24,329 nucleotides of DNA from Chromatiaceae bacterium (GTDB lineage: Bacteria > Pseudomonadota > Gammaproteobacteria > Chromatiales > Chromatiaceae): the NCBI GenBank assembly GCA_016938795.1, contig JAFGTZ010000051.1, positions 1 to 24,329 on the forward strand, written 5' to 3'. The notes under the pieces are model-generated. The model was given only the letters and a program-made list of their open reading frames with translations, made no database searches and was not told the DNA's origin. Shown one piece after another: positions 16,054-23,908 of the stretch (position 1 is the first letter of the stretch; every line of letters starts with the position of its first letter). A program made the translations under genes and the position numbers.

Positions 16054-17136
16054 TCAGCGTATCTTCAGGCTCGCCAGTCCGATGAGGACCAGCACCACGG
16101 TCACAATCCAGAAGCGCACGATCACGCGCGGCTCGGGCCAGCCCTGCAACTCGAAATGATGATGCAGCGGGGCCATGCGAAAGATGCGCTTGCCGGTGAG
16201 CTTGAAGGACAGCACCTGCAACATCACCGAGAGGGTCTCGGCCACGAAGACCCCGCCCATGATGAAGAGCACCAGCTCCTGGCGCGCGGCCACCGCCACA
16301 GCGCCGAGCGCCGCACCGAGCGCGAGCGCCCCGACATCGCCCATGAACACCTGCGCCGGATAGGCGTTGAACCAGAGAAAGCCGAGCCCGGCCCCGACCA
16401 GGGCGGCGCAGAAGACCACCAGCTCGCCCACCTCGGGCAGATGCGCAATGAGCAGATAGTTGGCGATCTGCGCATGGCCCGCCGCATAGACCAGGATGGC
16501 AAGCGCCCCGGCCACCAGCACGGTTGGCATGATGGCCAACCCATCGAGCCCGTCGGTGAGATTCACCGCATTGCTCGCGCCCACGATGACGAAATAGGTC
16601 AGCAGAATGAACCAGGGGCCAAGCTGGATGGAAACACCCTTGAGATAGGGGATGAGCAGCGCGGTCTCAGCGGGCGCGTTGGCGGTGAGATAAAAGGCCA
16701 GGGCAGCGGCGAAACCGACCAGCGTCTGCCAGAAATACTTCCAGCGCGCCGCCAGACCGCGCGGATCGCGCAGCACCAGCTTTTTGTAGTCGTCCACCAG
16801 TCCGATGACCCCGAAGGCCAGGGTGGTGAGCAGCACGATCCACACATAGCGGTTGGTAAGATCAGCCCACAGCAGGGTGCTCACCGCCACCGCCACCAGA
16901 ATGAGCGCGCCGCCCATGGTCGGGGTGCCGGACTTGGAGAGATGGCTCTGCGGGCCGTCGTCGCGCACCGTCTGGCCGATCTTGTAGGCGCGCAGGCGGC
17001 GAATCATGGGGCGCCCCACCAGCAGCGCGATGGCCAGCGCGGTCAGCACGCCCAGAATGGCGCGCAGCGTCAGATACCGAAAGACCCCAAAGGCGCTCTC
17101 AAACCCGGCCAGCCAGTCCGTCAGATAGAGCAACAT
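16054..17136 (-). CDS. mraY: Phospho-MurNAc-pentapeptide translocase MraY
   Basis: MraY is a polytopic inner-membrane enzyme that transfers phospho-MurNAc-pentapeptide to undecaprenyl phosphate, making lipid I. At 360 residues it equals the E. coli enzyme, and key residues keep the E. coli numbering: D115 and D116 (LVDDYKK) and D267 (FMGDVGAL). NLTDGLDGLA (192-201) and PLHHHFE (323-329) are also present, as is the GTPTMGG motif (70-76). About ten membrane segments are visible. ATG 17136 gives the family N-terminus MLLYLTDWLA and follows GAGGAGGGG located in the end of murF; the murF stop is one base upstream. Confidence 0.98.
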   Translation of the reverse strand: MLLYLTDWLAGFESAFGVFRYLTLRAILGVLTALAIALLVGRPMIRRLRAYKIGQTVRDDGPQSHLSKSGTPTMGGALILVAVAVSTLLWADLTNRYVWIVLLTTLAFGVIGLVDDYKKLVLRDPRGLAARWKYFWQTLVGFAAALAFYLTANAPAETALLIPYLKGVSIQLGPWFILLTYFVIVGASNAVNLTDGLDGLAIMPTVLVAGALAILVYAAGHAQIANYLLIAHLPEVGELVVFCAALVGAGLGFLWFNAYPAQVFMGDVGALALGAALGAVAVAARQELVLFIMGGVFVAETLSVMLQVLSFKLTGKRIFRMAPLHHHFELQGWPEPRVIVRFWIVTVVLVLIGLASLKIR

Positions 17137-17137
17137 C

Positions 17138-18505
17138 TCAGCGCCCCTCCTCGGCCCGCAAGGCCCCCACAACCAGCTCCATGCGCGCGCTGCGCGAGCC
17201 CTTCACCAGCACCCGGTCGCGTGCATCGAGGGTGGCGCGCAGATGTGCGATGAGGTCGGCCTGATCATCGAAATGCCGCGCGCCCTCGCCAAAGGCCCGG
17301 CTGGCCGCCGCGCTCAGCACCCCGACCGAGCAGAAACGCTCAATGCCGGCGGCGCGCGCGCGCTCGCCAAGCTCGGCGTGCAGCGCCTCGGCCTCGGGGC
17401 CAAGCTCGCCGAGATCGCCGAGCACCAGCAGGCGCCGTCCCTCCAGCCCGGCCAGCACCGCGATGGCGGCGGCGATGGAGTCGGGATTGGCGTTGTAGCT
17501 GTCGTCGATCAGCCGGCAGCCGCCGGCGGCCAGACCCGGCAGCGGATAGAGCCGCCCCGGCACGGGTTCGAGATCGGCCAGCCCCGCCGCGATGGTCTCG
17601 GCATCGACCCCGAGCATGAGTGCCACGCTCCCCGCCGCGAGCGCGTTGCGCACGTTGTGCGCCCCGGCCAGGCGCAGCGCAAGCGGCCACTCGGCGCCGC
17701 CATAGCGCGCCATGAAACGGGTGCGAAAGCCCTCATCGCCCCACTCGGAACGGATGCTCGCACTCTCGGCGCTCAGGATGGCCGGCGCATCGAGCGCGAA
17801 GGTCGCCACCCGGCGCGGACAGGCGCGCTCGCGCCACTGCTCGGTGTAGGGCGAATCGGCGGGCACCACCAGAATGCCGCTCGGCACCAGCCCCTCGACA
17901 ATCTCGCCCTTGGCGCGCGCCACCCCGTCGAGACTGCCGAAGCCTTCGAGATGGGCGCGCCCCACGTTGTTGATGAGCGCCACCTCGGGCCGTGCGATGG
18001 CGCTCAGCGCGGCAATCTCGCCGGGATGATTGGCGCCCATCTCCAGCACCAGATAGTCCTCATCGCGCGCGCCCAGCAGGGTCAGCGGAAGCCCGATGTC
18101 GTTGTTGAGATTGCCCGCCGTGGCGCGCACCCGACCGGCGCGCGCGAGGATGGCGGCGAGCATCTCCTTCACCGTGGTCTTGCCGTTGCTGCCGGTGAGC
18201 GCGATCACCCGCGCGCGCAGCCGGGCGCGCCAGGCATGGGCGAGTCGCCCGAGCCCGAGACGGCTGTCATCGACGATCCATTGCGGCAGGTCGATCGGCA
18301 GCTCGCGCTCGACCATGGCCGCCACGGCGCCCGCCGCGCGCGCCGCCTCCAGATGCTCATGACCATCGAAACGCTCGCCGCGCAGCGCCACGAAGAGCTG
18401 TCCCCGGCAGTCGCGGCGACTGTCCGTTCCAACCCCATTGAAACGCACATCGGCGCCCCGCAGACGTCCACCGGCATTGGCCACAGCCTCGGCAAGGGTC
18501 CACAT
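17138..18505 (-). CDS. murF: UDP-MurNAc-tripeptide--D-alanyl-D-alanine ligase MurF
   Basis: MurF completes the cytosolic precursor by adding D-Ala-D-Ala (the Ddl product) to UDP-MurNAc-tripeptide. The 455-residue protein (E. coli 452) has TDSR near the N-terminus (27-30), ATP loop ALTGSNGKTTVKEM (102-115), AGNLNNDIGLP (130-140), LEMGANHPGEI, AHLEGFGS and DDSYNANPDS. The start ATG at 18505 shares one base with the murE stop (TGATG) and has GGGAGGG 9 bases upstream. An ATG seven codons further upstream lacks a ribosome binding site and is less likely. Confidence 0.98.
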   Translation of the reverse strand: MWTLAEAVANAGGRLRGADVRFNGVGTDSRRDCRGQLFVALRGERFDGHEHLEAARAAGAVAAMVERELPIDLPQWIVDDSRLGLGRLAHAWRARLRARVIALTGSNGKTTVKEMLAAILARAGRVRATAGNLNNDIGLPLTLLGARDEDYLVLEMGANHPGEIAALSAIARPEVALINNVGRAHLEGFGSLDGVARAKGEIVEGLVPSGILVVPADSPYTEQWRERACPRRVATFALDAPAILSAESASIRSEWGDEGFRTRFMARYGGAEWPLALRLAGAHNVRNALAAGSVALMLGVDAETIAAGLADLEPVPGRLYPLPGLAAGGCRLIDDSYNANPDSIAAAIAVLAGLEGRRLLVLGDLGELGPEAEALHAELGERARAAGIERFCSVGVLSAAASRAFGEGARHFDDQADLIAHLRATLDARDRVLVKGSRSARMELVVGALRAEEGR

Positions 18506-20073
18506 CAGTGATGTCCCTCCCGCCATTCGCGCAGCGCCTCGACCACCTGGGCGCGATCACTGAAATGCACCTTGCACTCTCCCATATCCTGCGTTGTTTC
18601 ATGTCCCTTGCCGGCCACCAGCACCAGGTCATCGAGCCCGGCGAGGGTCATGGCAAGCCGAATGGCCAGCGCACGCGAACGCTCCACGCGCACCCGCTCG
18701 GGCCGCGCGAGACCGGCGAGGACGTCGGAGACGATAGCCTCGGGCGACTCGCGGCGCGGGTTGTCATCGGTGAGGATGACCAGATCGCTGTGGCGCTCGG
18801 CAATGGCGCCCATGAGCGGGCGCTTGCCGCGATCGCGCTCGCCGCCGCAGCCGAACACCGTGATGAGCCGCCCCGACACATGCTCGCGCAGACTCGCGAG
18901 CACCTGCTCCAGCGCATCGGGCGAGTGCGCGTAATCCACCACCACACGCGGCGCGCCCTCGCCGCCGAAGGCCTCCATGCGCCCCGGCACCGCTCGCACC
19001 CGCTCAAGGGTGCGCACCGCGCGCTCGAGCGACAGGCCGCGCGTGAGCTGCACGCCGAGCACCGCAAGCAGGTTCAGGGCGTTGAAGCGACCAAGCAGGG
19101 CGCTGCGCAGCCGCGCCCGCTCGACACCCTGCTCGGTGCGGGCATCGACCACCAGATCGAGCCCGGTGGGGCCCTGCTCGATGGCTGGCGCGCTGACCCA
19201 GCAGCGGGCGCGGCGCAAGAGTTCAGGCGGCGGATCGAGCCCGTAACCGGCCAGGGCCACGCCCGGAGCCAGCGCCTCGATGAGTTCGGGCGCGAAGGGA
19301 TCGTCGAGATTGATGACCGCCCAGCCCAGCTCGGGACGCGCGAAGAGACGACGCTTGGCCGCGCCATAGGCGGCCATGTCGCCGTGATAGTCGAGATGGT
19401 CGCGGCTGAGATTGGTAAAGATGGCGTGCGAGAAAGACACCGCGCCAACACGCTCCTGATCGAGCGCGTGCGAGGAGACCTCCATGGCCAGGGCGCGCGC
19501 GCCCTCGGCGCGCAGCTCGGCGAGCGTGGCCTGAAGGCTCAGGGCATCGGGCGTGGTATGGCGGCTTGGGCGCAACGCACCGGGAAAGCCGTTGCCGAGG
19601 GTGCCGATGATGGCGCAGCGACACTCGGGCGCTAGCGCCTGGGCGAGAAAATGGGTCACGCTGCTCTTGCCGTTAGTGCCAGTGACACCAAAGACCTCAA
19701 GTGCTTGACTGGGATTGCCATGAAAGCGCGCCGCCAGGGCGCTCGCACGCGCGCCAAGCGCCTCGACCGCGAGCACCTCCAGCCCCAGGCGCGCGCCGAG
19801 CGCGGCCATGGCCGCGCTGGACCATTGGGGCGCGGGTTCGGCCAGAATCGCCAGCGCGCCCCGGCGGCGCGCCTCCTCGGCAAACTCCAGACCATGCCGG
19901 GCGCTGCCGCGACAGGCCAGAAAAAGCGCCCCCGGCACCACCTCGCGGCTATCGAGCGCCAAGGCGCTCACCGCACGCTCGCCCAGGGCGGCCAGCGCGG
20001 CGGGATCGCTCACCAGATCGCCAACCAGATCGGCCAGTGACCAGAGCGGCGGATGGGCGGGCAAGACGCTCAT
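18505..20073 (-). CDS. murE: UDP-MurNAc-L-Ala-D-Glu--2,6-diaminopimelate ligase MurE
   Basis: MurE adds the third residue of the stem peptide in the cytosol. The motif DNPR (437-440, in TDDNPRRES) is the signature of meso-diaminopimelate-adding enzymes, as opposed to lysine-adding ones, so the wall is A2pm type. Other landmarks are ALDSREV (39-45), ATP loop GVTGTNGKSSVTHFLAQAL (129-147) with lysine 136, TTPDALSLQ (173-181), MEVSSHALDQ, TNLSRDHLDYHGDMAAYGAAK (220-240) ending in the lysine that is carbamylated in homologues, and VDYAHSPDALE. The 522 residues are slightly longer than E. coli (495). The ATG overlaps the ftsI stop (ATGA) with GGAGG 10 bases upstream. Confidence 0.98.
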   Translation of the reverse strand: MSVLPAHPPLWSLADLVGDLVSDPAALAALGERAVSALALDSREVVPGALFLACRGSARHGLEFAEEARRRGALAILAEPAPQWSSAAMAALGARLGLEVLAVEALGARASALAARFHGNPSQALEVFGVTGTNGKSSVTHFLAQALAPECRCAIIGTLGNGFPGALRPSRHTTPDALSLQATLAELRAEGARALAMEVSSHALDQERVGAVSFSHAIFTNLSRDHLDYHGDMAAYGAAKRRLFARPELGWAVINLDDPFAPELIEALAPGVALAGYGLDPPPELLRRARCWVSAPAIEQGPTGLDLVVDARTEQGVERARLRSALLGRFNALNLLAVLGVQLTRGLSLERAVRTLERVRAVPGRMEAFGGEGAPRVVVDYAHSPDALEQVLASLREHVSGRLITVFGCGGERDRGKRPLMGAIAERHSDLVILTDDNPRRESPEAIVSDVLAGLARPERVRVERSRALAIRLAMTLAGLDDLVLVAGKGHETTQDMGECKVHFSDRAQVVEALREWREGHH

Positions 20074-21842
20074 GGCTCGGCAGCCTCCACGCGACGCGCC
20101 AGCAACATGGCCGGCTGCGGATCATCGGGCGGCACGTTGAACAGCCGCAGCGCGCCCTCCATGACACGCTGGAACACCGGCGCGGCAACCAGGCCGCCGT
20201 AATAGGATTTGCCGTGCGGCTCGTCGATCATCACCACCATGACCAGACGCGGACGCGAGGCGGGCGCCATGCCGGCAAACACGGCCTGATAGCGCCGCCC
20301 GGCGTAGCCGCCCACCCCGGCCTTTTTCGCCGTGCCGGTCTTGCCCGCGACCCGATAGCCCGCAATGGCTGCGCGCCGCGCCGTGCCCCGCTCGGAGACC
20401 ACGGTCTCCATCATGGCGCGCACCGTGCGCGCAGTCTCGGCACTCAGCACGCGGGTAGCGGGCGCCTCCCCAGCCTGTGAGGAATCGCGCCGAAGCAGGG
20501 TGGGCGAGCGCTTGAGACCATCGGCGGCGAGCACCGCATAGGACTGGGCCAACTGCAGGGCGGTGACCGAGACGCCATAGCCAAAGGCCAGGGTGGCATG
20601 CTCGAAGACCCGCCAGGTCGAGTAATGACGCAGACTGCCGCTGACCTCACCAGGAAAGGCCACCCCGGTCGGATGGCCGAAGCCGAGCCCGTCGTAGATC
20701 TGCCACAGATCGGCGTAGTCCATCATCTGCGCAATCTTGACCGAGCCCACGTTGCTCGATTTCGTGATGACCCCGGTCACGTCCAGATTGCCGTAGTCAT
20801 GCACATCGCGCACCAGATTGCGCCCAACCCGATAGAAACCGGGCGCGGTCTCGATGCGGGTCTCGGGCGAGACCAGCCCCCGCTCGAGCGCGGCGGCCAC
20901 CACGAAGGGCTTGAGCGTCGAACCAGGCTCCATGATATCGGTGACGCTGCGGTTACGCCGCCGGTCACTGTCCCCAGCGCTCAGATCATTGGGGTTATAG
21001 CCAGGCTGGTTGACCATGGCCAGCACCTCGCCGCTCTCCACATCGAGCACCACCAGGGTGCCGCCGATGGCGTCATGCTCGCGCACCGCCGCCATGAGTT
21101 CGCGATAGGCGAGATACTGTAGACGTCGGTCGAGACTGAGCGCGAGATCCGCACCCTGATGGGGCGCGCGCACCTGCTCGACCTCCTGCACGATGCGCTT
21201 GCGCCCATCGCGAATGACGCGACGCAGCCCGGGCTCGGAGCGCAGACGGGCGTCATGGGCGAACTCGATGCCCTCGATGCCGCGATCCTCGATGTCGGTA
21301 AAGCCGATGACATGACCAAAGACCTCGACGCCGGGATAGAAGCGGCGATACTCGGTTTCGAAGTCGAGCCCGCCGAGCTGGCGCTCGCGGATCAGCGCGC
21401 GCACCGCATCCGCCTCGGCGAATCCGATGCGGCGCTTCACATACATGAAGCCGCGCTCGCGGTTGGCGAGCAGCCGCTCGTGCAGCGCTGCGGCATCGAG
21501 GCCGAGGATGGCGGCCAGGGCCGGCACTGCATCGAGATGCTCGACGAATTTGCGCGGCTCGGCCCAGAGTGTTTCAACCGGGGTCGAGACCGCCAGCGGC
21601 TCGCCGTTGCGATCCGTGATCATGCCGCGCCGCGCGGGAATCTCGGCCAGGCGCAGATAGCGCCGCTCGCCCTCGGCGCGCAGAAAGTCGGTCTCGATCA
21701 CCTGACGGTAGAAGACGGCGAGCGACACCAGCACAAAACCGCCCGCCAGCAGGCCGAGCACCAGGCGTCGGCGCCCCTCCAGATTGGGTTTGACGCGTCT
21801 TGGCTCGGGGCGCGGAACACGGCGGCGGCTAGGGGCTGGCAT
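20070..21842 (-). CDS. ftsI: Septal transpeptidase FtsI (penicillin-binding protein 3)
   Basis: FtsI is the class B PBP that crosslinks septal peptidoglycan in the periplasm together with FtsW. The 590-residue protein (E. coli 588) has a basic cytoplasmic tail, one membrane anchor (about 26-46), the pedestal with RRGMITDRNG (71-80), and a transpeptidase domain with all three active-site motifs: S308-T-L-K311 in EPGSTLKP, S362-S-N364, and K501-T-G-T504. The start ATG at 21842 overlaps the end of ftsL by 14 bases and is preceded at 6 bases by a strong GGAGGAGG. The C-terminus lacks an obvious processing signal that I could identify with confidence. Confidence 0.98.
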   Translation of the reverse strand: MPAPSRRRVPRPEPRRVKPNLEGRRRLVLGLLAGGFVLVSLAVFYRQVIETDFLRAEGERRYLRLAEIPARRGMITDRNGEPLAVSTPVETLWAEPRKFVEHLDAVPALAAILGLDAAALHERLLANRERGFMYVKRRIGFAEADAVRALIRERQLGGLDFETEYRRFYPGVEVFGHVIGFTDIEDRGIEGIEFAHDARLRSEPGLRRVIRDGRKRIVQEVEQVRAPHQGADLALSLDRRLQYLAYRELMAAVREHDAIGGTLVVLDVESGEVLAMVNQPGYNPNDLSAGDSDRRRNRSVTDIMEPGSTLKPFVVAAALERGLVSPETRIETAPGFYRVGRNLVRDVHDYGNLDVTGVITKSSNVGSVKIAQMMDYADLWQIYDGLGFGHPTGVAFPGEVSGSLRHYSTWRVFEHATLAFGYGVSVTALQLAQSYAVLAADGLKRSPTLLRRDSSQAGEAPATRVLSAETARTVRAMMETVVSERGTARRAAIAGYRVAGKTGTAKKAGVGGYAGRRYQAVFAGMAPASRPRLVMVVMIDEPHGKSYYGGLVAAPVFQRVMEGALRLFNVPPDDPQPAMLLARRVEAAEP

Positions 21843-22119
21843 GCGGCGCCTCCTCCAGCAGCAGCACATCACCTGGACGCGGCAGAAACATGCCGAGTTC
21901 CTCGCGCGCCTTGCGCTCGACCAGGGCATGGGTCGAGTGCGCGGCCTCCTCAAGACGCAGACGGTTCCACTCCACGTCGATGGCATCGCGCTGGGCGCGC
22001 AGATCCTGAAGGCGCCCGAACTCGGTACGCGTGAGGTACTTGGCATGCACCACCGCCACCCCCGAGGCCACCACGCCCAGGATGAGCAGCATGAGCGTCC
22101 AGAGATTAGCGCGCGACAT
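21829..22119 (-). CDS. ftsL: Cell division protein FtsL
   Basis: FtsL is a small bitopic protein that forms a complex with FtsB and FtsQ and helps activate FtsW-FtsI. The 96-residue product has a short cytoplasmic start (MSRANLW), one membrane segment (about 7-27, LMLLILGVVASGVAVV) and a periplasmic helix with leucines and charged residues suggesting a coiled coil (about 32-75), then the conserved-type tail REELGMFLPRPGDVLLL. Identity rests on size, topology, the AREELGM-P segment and position between rsmH and ftsI. It overlaps rsmH by 14 bases; AGGAG sits 8 bases before the ATG. Confidence 0.95.
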   Translation of the reverse strand: MSRANLWTLMLLILGVVASGVAVVHAKYLTRTEFGRLQDLRAQRDAIDVEWNRLRLEEAAHSTHALVERKAREELGMFLPRPGDVLLLEEAPHASP

Positions 22120-23038
22120 CGACCCCACTCCTCTCGGCAACCCGCAGGATGGCGCTGCGCGCGCGCGGATTATGCTCCACCTCGGCAGCGGCGGGACGCA
22201 CCGCCTTGCCGACGGGGCGCAACCGACCGGGTGGCGCCTCGCCCATGAAAGGCACGCCCTTGGGCGGCATGGCGCCGCGCGATTCGGCGCGGATGAATTG
22301 CTTGACGATGCGATCCTCCAGCGAGTGGAAGCTGATCGCCGCCAGACGCCCGCCGGGCGCGAGCAGATCGCACAGCTGAGCAAGACAGCGGCGCAGCTCG
22401 CCTAGCTCGTCATTGACGGCAATGCGCAGCGCCTGAAAGGTGCGCGTTGCCGGATGCTTGCCCGGCTCGCGGCTCGGCACCGCGCGCGCCACCAGTTCGG
22501 CCAGGGTCTCGGTGCGGCTGAGCGGAGCACGCGCGCGCGCCTCCAGAACGGCGCGCGCGATACGTCGCGCGAAACGCTCCTCGCCATAATCGCGCAGCAC
22601 CCGCACCAGCTCCCCTTCCTCGACCCGCGCGAGCCAGTCCGCCGCCGACTCGCCCATCTCGGGATTCATGCGCATGTCGAGCGGCCCGGCCTGGGAGAAG
22701 CTAAAGCCCCGCGCGGCGTTGTCGAGCTGCGGCGAGGAGACGCCAAGATCGAGCAGGATGCCGCTCAGCCGTTGCGTCACACCCGCCCCGGCAAGCGCCG
22801 CGCCGATGTCGCCAAAGGCGCTTGGGATGATGGTAAAGCGCGCATCCTCGATGGCGCGCGCGGCGGCCACCGCCTCGGGGTCGCGATCGAGCGCGATCAG
22901 CCGACCCCTGTCGCTCAGACGTTCGAGCAGGGCGCGCGCGTGCCCGCCCCGCCCGAAGGTGGCGTCAACATAGAGGCCATCCGGATCCACCAGCAAGGCG
23001 GACAGGCTTTCCTCCAATAAGACCGGCCAATGTTGCAC
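22106..23038 (-). CDS. rsmH: 16S rRNA (cytosine(1402)-N(4))-methyltransferase RsmH (MraW)
   Basis: RsmH methylates N4 of C1402 in 16S rRNA at the ribosomal P site using S-adenosylmethionine. The 310-residue protein has VDATFGRGGHARALL (24-38) as the SAM loop, LDRDPEA (50-56), LLDLGVSSPQLD (95-106), RGFSF and GPLDMRM (118-124), ISFHSLEDRIVKQF (235-248) and the terminal NPRARSAILR (290-299). The start is a GTG with only a weak upstream purine stretch; no in-frame ATG lies between it and the mraZ stop, and the N-terminus is about six residues shorter than the E. coli protein. The 65-base gap to mraZ contains a 12-bp palindrome (23064-23075). Confidence 0.97.
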   Translation of the reverse strand: MQHWPVLLEESLSALLVDPDGLYVDATFGRGGHARALLERLSDRGRLIALDRDPEAVAAARAIEDARFTIIPSAFGDIGAALAGAGVTQRLSGILLDLGVSSPQLDNAARGFSFSQAGPLDMRMNPEMGESAADWLARVEEGELVRVLRDYGEERFARRIARAVLEARARAPLSRTETLAELVARAVPSREPGKHPATRTFQALRIAVNDELGELRRCLAQLCDLLAPGGRLAAISFHSLEDRIVKQFIRAESRGAMPPKGVPFMGEAPPGRLRPVGKAVRPAAAEVEHNPRARSAILRVAERSGVDVAR

Positions 23039-23103
23039 GATGGGTTCCGGCTTGCTGGTTATGTCATTTAAATGATGCGTGTTGGTTCGCGCGGGCGGAG
23101 CAC

Positions 23104-23592
23104 TCAGAGTGTCAGGGTTCCAAGGCCGGCGCTGGCCGCCAGTTCACCGCTGGCCACGTCGTTGAGCGCCGCCTCGGTACGCATCTGCCAGGCTTGCTCA
23201 TCCCAGAGTTCGAGCTTCGCGCCCTGCCCCACGCAGGCCACCCGTTTATCGAGCGAGGCGAAGGCGCGCAGATGCGGTGGCACCAGAATGCGCCCCTGAG
23301 CATCGAGTTCGACCTCCTGCGCGTTGCCGATGTAGAGCCGCTGAATGGCGCGCGCCGCGCTGTCAAAAGCGGGCAAGGCGATGAGCTTGCGCTCGATCGC
23401 CTCCCACTCGGGCTCCGGATAGAGAAGAAGACAGCGATCCCGATCCACGGTGATGACCAAACGCTCATCGCCCTGTGCCTGAAGACGCTCACGATACCGA
23501 GCCGGAATCGCCAGCCGCCCCTTGACATCCAGGTTGACGACCGAGACCCCGCGAAAGAGATGCGTCTGGCGAACTGGACCGCTCTCGGACAT
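23104..23592 (-). CDS. mraZ: Transcriptional regulator MraZ
   Basis: MraZ is an AbrB-fold DNA-binding protein that represses its own operon in E. coli. The 162-residue product has the two tandem half-domains, each with the DxxGR signature: D22-V-K-G-R26 and D97-A-Q-G-R101, plus CLLLYPEPEWE (54-64) and KLELWDEQAW (126-135). E. coli MraZ begins at the methionine before FRG; here that position is Leu (codon CTC), so the start must be upstream. ATG 23592 gives a 12-residue extension. A GTG at 23619 is in frame but lies inside the operator repeats. The G-run directly before the ATG is an unusual ribosome binding region. As first gene of the dcw operon, it sits behind a promoter and operator described separately. 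Confidence 0.97.
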   Translation of the reverse strand: MSESGPVRQTHLFRGVSVVNLDVKGRLAIPARYRERLQAQGDERLVITVDRDRCLLLYPEPEWEAIERKLIALPAFDSAARAIQRLYIGNAQEVELDAQGRILVPPHLRAFASLDKRVACVGQGAKLELWDEQAWQMRTEAALNDVASGELAASAGLGTLTL

Positions 23593-23593
23593 T

Positions 23594-23628
23594 CCCCCCG
23601 ATTCCCCACTCCCCCCCACGGAGACCCA
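23594..23628 (-). promoter_or_regulatory. MraZ operator: three TGGGN direct repeats at 10-bp spacing
   Basis: On the minus strand TGGGT (23624-23628), TGGGG (23614-23618) and TGGGG (23604-23608) are separated by exactly five bases each. A degenerate fourth unit, GGGGG (23594-23598), continues the period up to the start codon. E. coli MraZ is known to bind direct TGGGN repeats with 5-base spacers upstream of mraZ, so the spacing and number match. The first repeat overlaps the last base of the -10 hexamer and the others cover the start of the transcript, as expected for repression by steric block. Confidence 0.85.
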
Positions 23629-23656
23629 TGTTAGAGAGCGCTTGAGAAGTCGTCAA
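23628..23656 (-). promoter_or_regulatory. Promoter of the dcw operon (upstream of mraZ)
   Basis: TTGACG (23651-23656) and TAACAT (23628-23633) on the minus strand are separated by exactly 17 bases, a good sigma70-type match. The predicted start of transcription is near 23621, giving a leader of about 30 bases before the mraZ ATG. The 100 bases upstream are AT-rich relative to the region. Overlap with the MraZ repeats supports both calls. Confidence 0.75.
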
Positions 23657-23871
23657 GGCAGTTCCAGTGAAAATACTCTTTCGGGGTCAGCAACTTAGAA
23701 GCGCTACTTAACAAATCCGAAAAGAATGGACGAATGGCTTGTTTTTCAGTGAGCTGGGAGAGAAAGCTAATTAACAGCCTCATCTTTCCCTCTCTCGGGA
23801 CATGGACTTGAGGCAGCGAACCCCTGACTAGGGGACTGAAGGACGGCAGGCGACGGGCGCGCGGCCCGCAA

Positions 23872-23898
23872 TAAGCGCCCGAACGGGCGTCCGGGCGC
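23872..23898 (-). terminator. Probable terminator of rnpB
   Basis: On the minus strand GCGCCCG (23892-23898) can pair with CGGGCGC (23875-23881), and an intervening CGCCCG (23884-23889) offers an alternative tighter hairpin with the same 3' arm. It is followed by TTATT. The hairpin begins about 11 bases after the last base pair of the RNase P RNA. The T-run is imperfect. Confidence 0.55.
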
Positions 23899-23908
23899 GG
23901 AATGTGGT

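Noticed and set aside
23593..23619. GTG start for mraZ nine codons upstream of the ATG
   Set aside because: It would translate the operator repeats into a glycine-rich stretch and lies only a few bases from the predicted transcription start.
23821..23834. Hairpin CCCCT-GACT-AGGGG considered as a second terminator or part of a tRNA
   Set aside because: There is no T-run on either side and no cloverleaf can be built around it; it may be chance or part of the rnpB downstream region.
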